A DNA stretch of 8,380 nucleotides from Actinomycetes bacterium (GCA_023336765.1 JAMBLL010000130.1:1-8380), one strand, 5' to 3'. Shown: positions 1-5,157, counted from the first letter of the stretch. Notes: generated by a model from the sequence alone, not told the origin. Numbers and translations: made by a program.

Positions 1-31
1 GAGATGAGAGATCGCTCGCAGGCTCGCTTCG

Positions 32-157
32 AGATGTCAGATGACGGAGAACCGAGAACGGTTAACCGATGACGGAAAGCAGATTCCAGACACCGAGGTT
101 CTGGTGTCTGGAATCTGTGTTCTGTGCTCTGTGTTCTGTGCTCTGGTATCTGTGCTC
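32..157. repeat. 18-unit degenerate heptanucleotide array
   Basis: From 32 to 157 the sequence divides into 18 consecutive 7-bp units, each ending in C (C at 38, 45, 52 and every 7 bases to 157). The left units are purine-rich (AGATGAC, GGAGAAC, CGAGAAC, GGTTAAC, CGATGAC, GGAAAGC). The right units are TGTGTTC/TGTGCTC types (TGTGTTC at 116 and 130; TGTGCTC at 123, 137 and 151). The array ends 4 bp before the ferredoxin stop codon, so it lies immediately 3' of that gene. Bases 1-31 hold nothing else I can name. An open frame crosses the array on the plus strand, but its protein is low-complexity and I do not treat it as a gene. Confidence 0.85.
80..117. repeat. Perfect 15-bp inverted repeat inside the heptamer array
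   Basis: The arm at 80-94 (CAGATTCCAGACACC) is the exact reverse complement of 103-117, with an 8-base loop at 95-102. It would form a strong hairpin in RNA from either strand. It sits about 45 bases past the ferredoxin stop on the minus strand. No long T-run follows on the minus strand, so it is not a textbook intrinsic terminator. It may still act as a 3'-end structure. Confidence 0.8.
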
Positions 158-161
158 TGAC

Positions 162-407
162 CTAGGGCTCTATGTAGATGCACTCTCCCGGGCATTCTTC
201 AGCGGATTCGACGACAAGGTCCATCTGGTCATCCTGGAAGCCAGCGATACCCTTCTCGCCCTCATCGTTGCCCTCGGCCGCCGCGTAGATCGTTTCGCCT
301 TCGCGTACGTATGCGAGTCCGTCGTCGAGAAGCACGAATACATCGGGGGCGATCTCCTCGCAGAGTCCGTCGCCCGTACAGAGATCCTGATCAATCCAGA
401 CCTTCAT
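162..407 (-). CDS. Small [3Fe-4S]-type ferredoxin
   Basis: An 81-aa soluble electron carrier. The N-terminus has CTGDGLC (C10, D13, C16), followed by EEIAPDVF, which is typical of actinobacterial 3Fe-4S/4Fe-4S single-cluster ferredoxins. The C-terminus has CPGEC (C62, P63, C66). Asp13 stands where a 4Fe-4S protein would have its second cysteine, which favours a [3Fe-4S] cluster bound by C10, C16 and C62. C66 is an extra cysteine near the usual CP motif. The middle is acidic (EGNDEGE). The second of two tandem ATGs (407) was chosen because AAGGA lies 6 bases upstream of it, but only 3 bases upstream of the ATG at 410. A frame extension to 518 runs through promoter and repeat DNA and is rejected. 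In many actinobacteria a ferredoxin lies between trmI and the proteasome ATPase gene, which suggests what may follow off the left edge. Its redox partner cannot be told from here. Confidence 0.88.
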   Translation of the reverse strand: MKVWIDQDLCTGDGLCEEIAPDVFVLLDDGLAYVREGETIYAAAEGNDEGEKGIAGFQDDQMDLVVESAEECPGECIYIEP

Positions 408-503
408 CATCGTTCCTTGGTTGGGAGTTGCTTGTGAAAGCGTAGTCATGTCGGTGGATGAATCGAGCGTTAGGGGTCGCGTGGATAGGCGATCCGGGTC
501 GCT

Positions 504-538
504 CAGTCGACAGTTCACAGTTCACAGTTCACAGTCAG
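504..538. repeat. CAGTTCA heptamer array
   Basis: Five 7-bp units: CAGTCGA, CAGTTCA three times exactly, then CAGTCAG. It lies about 95 bp upstream of the ferredoxin start, in the gap between ferredoxin and trmI. The right boundary (AGTTCACAGTCAGAAAC) recurs with one mismatch at 4230-4246. Confidence 0.85.
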
Positions 539-574
539 AAACTCTCTACCTGAGCCGACGTCTCGTCTTCATTC

Positions 575-602
575 GGAAAGCGGAGAACGGAGAACGGAAA
601 AC
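575..602. repeat. GGAGAAC heptamer array
   Basis: Four 7-bp units in a row: GGAAAGC, GGAGAAC, GGAGAAC, GGAAAAC. The last three units are identical, base for base, to 4280-4300, in the same orientation and again downstream of a TTCACAG-type array. The other bases of the 408-717 gap (about 310 bp) show no gene. Confidence 0.85.
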
Positions 603-681
603 AGCCGATCTCTATCAGCGCGACCCCGTAGCCAGCTCCTCGGATTTCAGCGGGACGGTGAGGGCCGAGGAGGCCTCCGGG

Positions 682-718
682 TCGTACTACGTCCTACGGG
701 ATTCGTACTACGTCCTGT
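682..718. repeat. 21-bp-period direct repeat of GTACTAC heptamers at the trmI stop
   Basis: The 14-mer TCGTACTACGTCCT occurs at 682-695 and again at 703-716, exactly 21 bp apart. In 7-bp units it reads GTACTAC, GTCCTAC, GGGATTC, GTACTAC, GTCCTGT (684-718). The last unit touches the trmI stop codon (718-720). Just left of it, CTCCTCGG (636-643) and CCGAGGAG (665-672) form an 8-bp inverted repeat that would fold in the trmI 3' region. Confidence 0.75.
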
Positions 719-1530
719 CAACGGTCGGCTTTGGGTTGTTTCGTCCTCAACCGCTTGCGTGCGATCGTAATGAACCCCGTGTGCCCGACCATCCTGTGGT
801 CGGGTCGGACAGAACGACCGTCGATCGTCCAGTTCCGCATGAAGATCTCGAACGTCTCGATCTCGGTAAATGCTCTGGCATCGTCGAGCGCTTCGCGCAG
901 GGTCTGGACCTGGGGAACGGTAGGCAGGTAACTCGCAATGGTCCCTCCACCCTTGAGGAACCCGGCGGCTGGCATTACCGAGTGCCATGGTTCGGGCAGA
1001 TCGAGTACGATTCGATCGGGAGCGACGGTCTCGATGACGGACTCGACGTCGCCGATACGGAGATCGATGTTGTCCGGGACCTCACCACAGAACGCCTCGA
1101 TCAATCGGTGTGCATGGGTGGCATGGTCTTCGCGTCGTTCAATGCTCACCACCAGTCCGTGCTCTCCCACCGCCCTCGACAGGGCCAGGGTCAGTGCCCC
1201 AGATCCCGTCCCCGCCTCGACCACAGTGCAGCCAGGTGCGATATCAGCCCACGTGATCAGCGCACCGGTGTCTTTGGGATACATGACGGCTGCGCCGCGT
1301 TTCATTCTCAGCACATAATCGGCCAATCGTGGTCTGAGGGCCACGAACGGTTTGTCGCGATTGGTCGGGATCAGCGTTCCTTCGGGTTCGCCGATGATCT
1401 CCGTGTGGCGAATCATTCCCTTGTCCGATTGGAAGGTGGCGTTCTCCTTCAAGGTCACGAGGTACTGCTTGCCGCGAACGTCGGTGAGAAGACACACCTC
1501 TCCTTCAACGAAAGGTTCGCCTGTGCGCAT
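718..1530 (-). CDS. trmI: tRNA (adenine-58-N1)-methyltransferase TrmI
   Basis: A 270-aa class I SAM-dependent methyltransferase that makes m1A58 in the T-loop of tRNA; family members are tetramers. The N-terminal small beta domain (about 1-75) is followed by YPKD (84-87), the SAM-binding motif I VVEAGTGSGALT (103-114), the motif IV region DRIVLDLPEPW (172-182), and the C-terminal VRPDHRMVGHTGFI (241-254), which is diagnostic for TrmI. It aligns along its length with mycobacterial Rv2118c, whose length is close (about 280 aa). Its ATG overlaps the stop of the 33-aa ORF upstream (TGATG) and has no clear Shine-Dalgarno, so translation probably depends on re-initiation. It is the last gene of a five-gene leftward operon. 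The basic C-terminal tail (KQPKADR) ends inside a repeat array. Confidence 0.95.
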   Translation of the reverse strand: MRTGEPFVEGEVCLLTDVRGKQYLVTLKENATFQSDKGMIRHTEIIGEPEGTLIPTNRDKPFVALRPRLADYVLRMKRGAAVMYPKDTGALITWADIAPGCTVVEAGTGSGALTLALSRAVGEHGLVVSIERREDHATHAHRLIEAFCGEVPDNIDLRIGDVESVIETVAPDRIVLDLPEPWHSVMPAAGFLKGGGTIASYLPTVPQVQTLREALDDARAFTEIETFEIFMRNWTIDGRSVRPDHRMVGHTGFITIARKRLRTKQPKADR

Positions 1531-1631
1531 CAGGTCAGAACGGGGAGCAGAGCAGCCACGAAGGTCATCACCATCATGGCCACGACCACCCAGATGACGA
1601 TCTTGATGAACTTGTCGTTCTTTCGGGCCAT
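1530..1631 (-). CDS. 33-aa single-TM membrane peptide
   Basis: A very short ORF of 33 codons plus stop. A basic N-terminus (MARKNDKFIK) is followed by one hydrophobic segment (about residues 9-31, IVIWVVVAMMVMTFVAALL). The predicted topology is N-inside with the C-terminus at or outside the membrane. The case for it being real is positional. Its ATG overlaps the stop of the 92-aa gene (TGATG at 1633-1629) and its stop overlaps the trmI ATG (TGATG at 1532-1528), so it fills the gap exactly and makes the operon continuous. I do not recognise the family. It may act as a small regulator or subunit of its membrane neighbours, or serve mainly to couple translation to trmI. Confidence 0.75.
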   Translation of the reverse strand: MARKNDKFIKIVIWVVVAMMVMTFVAALLPVLT

Positions 1632-1909
1632 CAGGTTCTCACTGTGACTTCGCTTGGAGCCGATGTGCCCTGATAGACGCGTATGCGGGTGACTTCACCA
1701 GGAAGAACCGTGTCCGTGTAGATGAGTGTCGTACGAGTCTTCTGGGATTGTCGCAACGCCATGCCGACCGCGATTATCGCGAAGCCGAGGACCGTCTGGG
1801 AGGCGGGTCTCTTCGATCCCGCGGTCGCAACGCGCCACCCGAGACGTACGAGCGGGTGGAACCTCCGCCACCACGCACGCCGCAGCGTGTACTTCGCCTG
1901 GGTGGTCAC
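1631..1909 (-). CDS. 92-aa small membrane protein, unknown family
   Basis: The chosen GTG start (1909) overlaps the stop of the 64-aa gene by GTGA, the common 4-bp overlap. The longer frame to 1954 would run deep into that gene. The N-terminal third is strongly basic and tryptophan-rich (TLRRAWWRRFHPLVRLGWR), suggesting an amphipathic, membrane-associated or cytoplasmic segment. One predicted TM segment lies at about residues 35-52 (QTVLGFAIIAVGMALR). A C-terminal segment of about 40 residues (KTRTTLIYTDTVLPGEVTRIRVYQGT...) looks beta-rich and is probably outside. The stop overlaps the next start by one base. No known domain was recognised; function unknown. Confidence 0.78.
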   Translation of the reverse strand: MTTQAKYTLRRAWWRRFHPLVRLGWRVATAGSKRPASQTVLGFAIIAVGMALRQSQKTRTTLIYTDTVLPGEVTRIRVYQGTSAPSEVTVRT

Positions 1910-2100
1910 GCTCGGTAGACCTCGACCCTTATGCGATTGTGGCGCGAACGCCACACGGTGAAAGCGATTATCCCAACGATGACGACTCCGGTGACCACGC
2001 CGATAACCAGCGCGTTCGAGCGGGCTTCGTTCTCAACGTCGATGACGACTCCCTCAATCTCACGGAGTTTCGCTTCAAGGTCGGCTTTGTCGACGGTCAT
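1906..2100 (-). CDS. 64-aa coiled-coil plus TM protein, unknown family
   Basis: Residues 2-27 form a charged, heptad-like helix (DKADLEAKLREIEGVVIDVENEAR). One TM segment follows at about 29-50 (NALVIGVVTGVVIVGIIAFTVW), then a short basic tail RSRHNRIRVEVYR. The basic tail favours a cytoplasmic C-terminus, although the soluble helix could instead be the cytoplasmic part. The ATG overlaps the stop of the upstream holin-like gene (ATGA at 2100-2097), and GAGGGAG lies 7 bases before it, a good ribosome binding site. It resembles short membrane-anchored accessory subunits in general layout only; no specific family is claimed. Confidence 0.82.
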   Translation of the reverse strand: MTVDKADLEAKLREIEGVVIDVENEARSNALVIGVVTGVVIVGIIAFTVWRSRHNRIRVEVYRA

Positions 2101-2477
2101 CCGTCATCTCCCTCATTGGTTCCGGTGTGAGCGTCATTGCGGGGCGCCATCGAAACAGCTGGCTGTTTGCCATCGTGAACGCCACGATCAGGGGCCAACT
2201 TCACCAGCACCGCAATGAAGGCGACAAGCATGACAGCGAAGATGATGTAGGCAACTGCCTCCCAGTACGGACTGGAGGGAAGCGCATCGTAGAGGGCACG
2301 GAGTCCTGCAACTGCGAGCAGGATGATCGCAGCGGCCCAGAGGAATGCGGCTCCAGCGGAGAAACCCGCGAAGTGGCCGAGCTTCTTGGCCGGTTCAACG
2401 ATCTCCTGGAGTAGGTATTCCTTTGCCATCTCGTAGAACTCTTTGATGAGCCTGGGTAGTTCTTGAATCTCTGCCAT
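2097..2477 (-). CDS. Holin-superfamily-III-like (DUF1469/Phage_holin_3_6-like) membrane protein
   Basis: A 126-aa protein and first gene of the leftward operon. An N-terminal amphipathic helix (IQELPRLIKEFYEMAKEYLLQEIVEPAKKLGHF) leads into two hydrophobic hairpin segments, about residues 40-60 (GFSAGAAFLWAAAIILLAVAG) and 75-95 (VAYIIFAVMLVAFIAVLVKLA). A polar C-terminal tail follows. A YL-x-QE-x-VEPAK-x-LG segment preceding two TMs is typical of actinobacterial proteins annotated as holin superfamily III. These are chromosomal membrane proteins, and nothing here implies a phage. The ATG at 2477 was chosen because GAGGG precedes it closely; the frame extension to 2567 runs across the divergent promoter. 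The family assignment comes from memory of sequence style and is moderate. Confidence 0.72.
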   Translation of the reverse strand: MAEIQELPRLIKEFYEMAKEYLLQEIVEPAKKLGHFAGFSAGAAFLWAAAIILLAVAGLRALYDALPSSPYWEAVAYIIFAVMLVAFIAVLVKLAPDRGVHDGKQPAVSMAPRNDAHTGTNEGDDG

Positions 2478-2565
2478 GTCCCTCGTTCCGTTGCCGACAG
2501 GATAACGCAGCCTGCGACGATGTGTGTGCGGACGGACACGATGCACATGCATGTACCGTTGCACC
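2478..2565. promoter_or_regulatory. Divergent promoter region with a palindrome
   Basis: This 88-bp gap separates two divergent operons. On the minus strand TATCCT (2504-2499) is a possible -10 box for the holin-like gene, giving a short leader with GAGGG. On the plus strand TACCGT (2554-2559, fitting the actinobacterial TANNNT form) ends exactly 6 bases before the ATG at 2566, as expected for a leaderless transcript. ACATGCATGT (2545-2554) is a perfect 10-bp palindrome adjoining that -10 box and could be an operator. No good -35 boxes are seen. No heptamer array occurs here. Confidence 0.4.
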
Positions 2566-3249
2566 ATGTTGACCGCTCTGTATCAGCGCATTGGTGAATC
2601 CGACTGCGAGACTATCGGCTCGGGCGTTTTCGCTCAGCCGATCAATGCCGTATCGAGTCTCTCGTTCTCTGTTATCGGTGTGGCTGCCATCTGGTGGGCC
2701 ACCCGTGTCGAGGGCAATGAGCGGGTCGTGAGGATCGTGTTCGGTGTTCTGATGGTGATCACCGGTGCAGGAAGTGTGATGTTCCACGGCCCACAGGGGA
2801 CGGGCAGCCAGTTTGGACATGATGTCACCTTCCTCGTGACCGTGTGGTTCGTTGCAGTCATCAACATTGCCGAAGCCAATCGCTGGAAGCGTTCGGTCGA
2901 ATGGGTCGCTTTCGTTGCCGGAGGTGTGATTCTGTCCCTTGCGCTCGTCCTGTCTCCTGGGTTGACAAACGTACTCATGGTCGCAACGGTGATCTCTCTG
3001 GTCGTGTCAGACATCGTGCTTCATCGTCGAGGACGTCTCAGTTCCTGGTGGTACGTTGTCAGCCTCGTCACGATCGCGGTTGCGGTCGCGATGTTCCTGC
3101 TTGGCCGAACCGGTGCTCCGTTGTGTGATCCTGACTCCCTGTTCCAGGGCCACGGACTGTGGCATGTGCTCGCTGCCATTTCGCTCGGGGCATATTTTGT
3201 TGCAACGAGCGATTCGAGATTCACAGAGAGCGAGAGCGCGAACCTATGA
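2566..3249 (+). CDS. CREST-superfamily (ceramidase-like) membrane hydrolase
   Basis: A 227-aa polytopic protein with about seven TM segments. Conserved-looking polar residues match the CREST superfamily (alkaline ceramidase, PAQR, Per1): CE at 14-15, AQPINAVSSLSF with S30/S31 in TM2, a FHG motif with H74 after TM3, GHD at 84-86, and a final CDPDSLFQGHGLWH with H196 and H200 spaced HxxxH. In characterised relatives the three histidines bind zinc and the Ser/Asp pair supports hydrolysis of an amide. The natural substrate here is unknown; ceramide is only one possibility. The start at 2566 is preferred over in-frame 2524 and 2551 codons, because the upstream residues are not hydrophobic and a TANNNT box sits 6 bases before 2566. 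No Shine-Dalgarno is visible. Its stop overlaps the next ATG (ATGA). Confidence 0.82.
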   Translation: MLTALYQRIGESDCETIGSGVFAQPINAVSSLSFSVIGVAAIWWATRVEGNERVVRIVFGVLMVITGAGSVMFHGPQGTGSQFGHDVTFLVTVWFVAVINIAEANRWKRSVEWVAFVAGGVILSLALVLSPGLTNVLMVATVISLVVSDIVLHRRGRLSSWWYVVSLVTIAVAVAMFLLGRTGAPLCDPDSLFQGHGLWHVLAAISLGAYFVATSDSRFTESESANL

Positions 3250-4187
3250 GAGTGCCCACATATGACGACATCGTCGACGCCGCACAGCGTATCGATCCGT
3301 ATGTCCACCGTACGCCCGTGTTCACGAGCCGCTACTTCAACCAGGTTGTACAGGCCGAAGTGTTCTTCAAGGCTGAGAATCTCCAGAAGGTCGGAGCATT
3401 CAAGGCGCGGGGCGCAACGAACGCTGTGCTGTCACTCTCTGACACCGATGCCGGGCGCGGCATCCTTACACATTCGTCAGGTAACCACGGCCAGGCGGTT
3501 GCTTACGCCGCAGGGATCCGAGCCATTCCCGCCGTGGTCGTCATGCCAGACCATGCGCCTCGTGTCAAGATCGATGCAGTCGCGCGGTACGGCGCAGAGA
3601 TCGTCTTCTGCAAGCAAGCTGAACGCGAAAACATGGTTGAGACCATCCGTGCAGAGTCGGGTGCAGTTGTCATCCATCCGTTCGACAACCCTGATGTCAT
3701 CGCAGGCCAGGGAACAGTGACACTGGAATTCGTCGATCAGGTCGAAGGCCTTGACACCATCGTTGCGCCGATCGGTGGAGGGGGCCTTCTCTCTGGAGCA
3801 TCGCTCGTTGGCGATCAACGCGGTATCGAAGTTGTTGGTGCAGAGCCTGAAGTGGTCGACGACGCGTACCGATCTCTTCGCGATGGAGTCAGATATGGCG
3901 AAACCGGCCAACTCAGCGTTGGCGACGGTCTTCTCACGGGGATCGGGGAACTTGCGTTCGAGATCCTCCGGTCCCATTCGCGACGCATCCTGACCGTATC
4001 GGAGGCGGAAATACTCGAGATGGTAGGCGTGGTCGCGATGAGGATGAAGCTCGTGATTGAGCCGTCCGCTGCTACAGCTGTGGCTGCGGTGACGCGCTAC
4101 CGATCCGAGTTCACGGACAGGCGTGTCGGCATCATCATCTCGGGAGGAAACATATCCCTCGACACGCTCGGGGGCTTAGGGAGCTAG
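3246..4187 (+). CDS. Serine racemase / Ser-Thr dehydratase-type PLP enzyme
   Basis: A 313-aa fold-type II PLP enzyme without a C-terminal ACT domain, so it is not a biosynthetic IlvA. Visible features: the PLP lysine K53 in GAFKARG; SSGNHGQ (78-84), which carries Ser79 at the place of the catalytic serine of eukaryotic serine racemase (classical threonine dehydratases have SAGNHAQ); VIAGQGT (151-157); the phosphate-binding GGGG loop (177-180); E200 and D206 at the positions of the divalent-metal site in serine racemase (EPxxxDD); and SGGN (299-302). The similarity to mammalian serine racemase runs almost throughout. Such enzymes interconvert L- and D-serine and also dehydrate serine or threonine to a 2-oxoacid and ammonia. 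Which activity dominates cannot be read from sequence. The ATG overlaps the stop of the membrane hydrolase gene by 4 bp, so the two are co-translated. Confidence 0.88.
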   Translation: MRVPTYDDIVDAAQRIDPYVHRTPVFTSRYFNQVVQAEVFFKAENLQKVGAFKARGATNAVLSLSDTDAGRGILTHSSGNHGQAVAYAAGIRAIPAVVVMPDHAPRVKIDAVARYGAEIVFCKQAERENMVETIRAESGAVVIHPFDNPDVIAGQGTVTLEFVDQVEGLDTIVAPIGGGGLLSGASLVGDQRGIEVVGAEPEVVDDAYRSLRDGVRYGETGQLSVGDGLLTGIGELAFEILRSHSRRILTVSEAEILEMVGVVAMRMKLVIEPSAATAVAAVTRYRSEFTDRRVGIIISGGNISLDTLGGLGS

Positions 4188-4205
4188 CGGGCAAGGAGCA
4201 GCATC

Positions 4206-4254
4206 CAGAGTTTTCAGTTCAGAGTTTTCAGTTCACAGTCGGAAACCCGAAACG
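4206..4254. repeat. AGTTTTC/AGTTCAC heptamer array
   Basis: Continuous 7-bp phasing starts 19 bp after the PLP-enzyme stop. The AGTTTTC-AGTTCAG pair (4209-4222) is followed by AGTTTTC-AGTTCAC (4223-4236), then CGGAAAC-type units to 4254. The end of this block (AGTTCACAGTCGGAAAC, 4230-4246) matches 527-543 with one change. The 4188-4333 gap lies between two converging genes and holds no other gene. Confidence 0.82.
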
Positions 4255-4279
4255 GAATCAGGTTCTCGCGGATGTTTGA

Positions 4280-4307
4280 GGAGAACGGAGAACGGAAAAC
4301 GGTGAAC
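4280..4307. repeat. GGAGAAC heptamer array, second copy
   Basis: Four units: GGAGAAC, GGAGAAC, GGAAAAC, GGTGAAC. The first three are identical to 582-602. The array ends 26 bp before the stop codon of the converging 254-aa gene. Its reverse complement partly matches the array at 4217-4237 (about 16 of 21 positions), so the 4206-4307 region could fold as a long imperfect hairpin. Confidence 0.82.
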
Positions 4308-4333
4308 GAATGCTCTCCTATTCGCGAGGCCCC

Positions 4334-5098
4334 TCAGGCAATCGTTGACAGATCGGTGAGTGCAAGGGCGAGACTGTTGCGTGCCTCGACCAGGTTGCGT
4401 GACGACCGTACTTCACGCTCCCGGGCCTGCATGAGCGTTGTCGAGTCGTGCTCCTGTCTTTCAGCGCTTCGGTATGCGAACCGGGACTCTGCTCTGGCAT
4501 CGAGAGCGGTCCGGGTTGCGATGAGAGCGTTGACGGTGTTGCGTGCGGTCTGGGCGGTGCGCTGGTCTGGCGCGGCGGCCTCGAGTGAGTACAGGTTGTC
4601 GGTGGCTGATGTCATACGCCCATCGAGACGCTGCCATGTCTCTGCCTTTGCTGTACCAGCTGATTGGCCGACGTCTGTGGCGTCGTCGAACTGAGCATTT
4701 CCACGCCACACCGCTGTGTCCTCCCCCATTGCATCGTAGAGCCACCGTGAGGACGCATAGCCGTCTCTGGCATAGTCTTTCCACGTCTTGGCTGGTGGTG
4801 GGACTGCTGCGGCTGCCTTGTCCTTGGAACCTCGCGTGGCAAAGACCACAACGAGGATCAGGATACCAAGTCCAACGAGGATGAGGATCCACCATGGAGC
4901 GTCGGATGCATCGTTGTCAGCGGGTACCGTCGTTTCAGCTGGGGCTTGCGTTGTGTCAGGGGCCTGGGTTGTGTCTGGGGCCTGTGTCGTGTCAGGAGCC
5001 TGTGTCGTCGATTGCGCCATTGCGGAGTAGGACTGACTGGCAGCGATCGTGGCGAAGAAGATGGTGCTGAGCACCAGGACGGTGACGATGCGCTTCAC
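4334..5098 (-). CDS. Exported, membrane-anchored protein with TTQAP repeats
   Basis: A 254-aa protein of unrecognised family. The GTG start (5098) is supported by AAAGGA 6 bases upstream. Residues 1-28 form a signal peptide with a plausible AMA cleavage site before Q29. Residues 31-54 are four tandem hexapeptides (TTQAPD three times, then TTQAPA), a Thr/Pro-rich spacer probably outside the membrane. TM segment 69-87 (WWILILVGLGILILVVVFA) is followed by positive residues (RGSKDK), so the remaining 165 residues should be cytoplasmic. That part is largely helical and charged, with tryptophans near 105-140 and many Arg/Ala/Glu residues in 180-254; it could form a helical bundle. Topology resembles a sensor or scaffold anchored by one helix, but no enzymatic motif is seen. 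It is transcribed alone, flanked on both sides by heptamer arrays. Confidence 0.85.
   Translation of the reverse strand: MKRIVTVLVLSTIFFATIAASQSYSAMAQSTTQAPDTTQAPDTTQAPDTTQAPAETTVPADNDASDAPWWILILVGLGILILVVVFATRGSKDKAAAAVPPPAKTWKDYARDGYASSRWLYDAMGEDTAVWRGNAQFDDATDVGQSAGTAKAETWQRLDGRMTSATDNLYSLEAAAPDQRTAQTARNTVNALIATRTALDARAESRFAYRSAERQEHDSTTLMQAREREVRSSRNLVEARNSLALALTDLSTIA
4937..5008 (-). repeat. Coding tandem repeat, four 18-bp units
   Basis: Four 18-bp units encode TTQAPD x3 and TTQAPA. Units differ mostly at silent or near-silent third positions (GGGGCC/GGAGCC, GTTGTG/GTCGTG), so the peptide repeat is older or better kept than the DNA repeat. It may vary in unit number between strains. 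The period is 18, unlike the 7-bp intergenic arrays. Confidence 0.85.
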
Positions 5099-5127
5099 GT
5101 TGTTCCTTTCAAGTAAGACACTGGGAT

Positions 5128-5157
5128 GTTAGACAGGCGGCAGGTTCGAGTGGTCAA
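5128..5157 (-). promoter_or_regulatory. Candidate promoter of the TTQAP-repeat protein gene
   Basis: On the minus strand TTGACC (5157-5152) is a good -35 match. After 18 bases comes TCTAAC (5133-5128), a 4/6 match to the -10 consensus; the overlapping TAACAT (5131-5126) fits TANNNT but with a 20-base spacer. A start of transcription near 5120 would give a leader of about 20 bases holding AAAGGA. The -35 box directly adjoins the heptamer array that begins at 5158. Confidence 0.45.

Noticed and set aside
69..437. A plus-strand open frame across the first array and the ferredoxin
   Set aside because: Its N-terminal part is the translation of the heptamer array and the rest is antisense to a well-supported ferredoxin.
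504..602. CRISPR array
   Set aside because: Units are 7 bp, contiguous or nearly so, without unique spacers of 25-40 bp between identical repeats, and no cas genes are present.
421..1647. A 408-codon plus-strand open frame antisense to trmI
   Set aside because: It covers trmI and the 33-aa gene in the opposite strand, has no recognisable domain, and its product is low-complexity at the start because it runs through a repeat array. It is a shadow of the real minus-strand genes.
1909..1954. Upstream extension of the 92-aa gene to 1954
   Set aside because: It would overlap the 64-aa gene by 49 bp, while the GTG at 1909 gives the standard 4-bp overlap seen elsewhere in this operon.
2097..2477. 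Prophage remnant, because of the holin-like gene
   Set aside because: There are no other phage genes, the gene is chained to trmI, and this holin superfamily label is commonly given to ordinary actinobacterial membrane proteins.
3211..3245. Possible heptamer array entering the 3' end of the CREST gene
   Set aside because: The purine-rich stretch is better described as a 6-bp GAGAGC repeat plus chance similarity; every-seventh-base phasing is not kept, and it encodes a normal polar tail.
3246..4187. Biosynthetic threonine deaminase (IlvA)
   Set aside because: No C-terminal ACT-like regulatory domain is present, and the motif SSGNHGQ plus the EPxxxDD metal site fit the serine racemase branch better.
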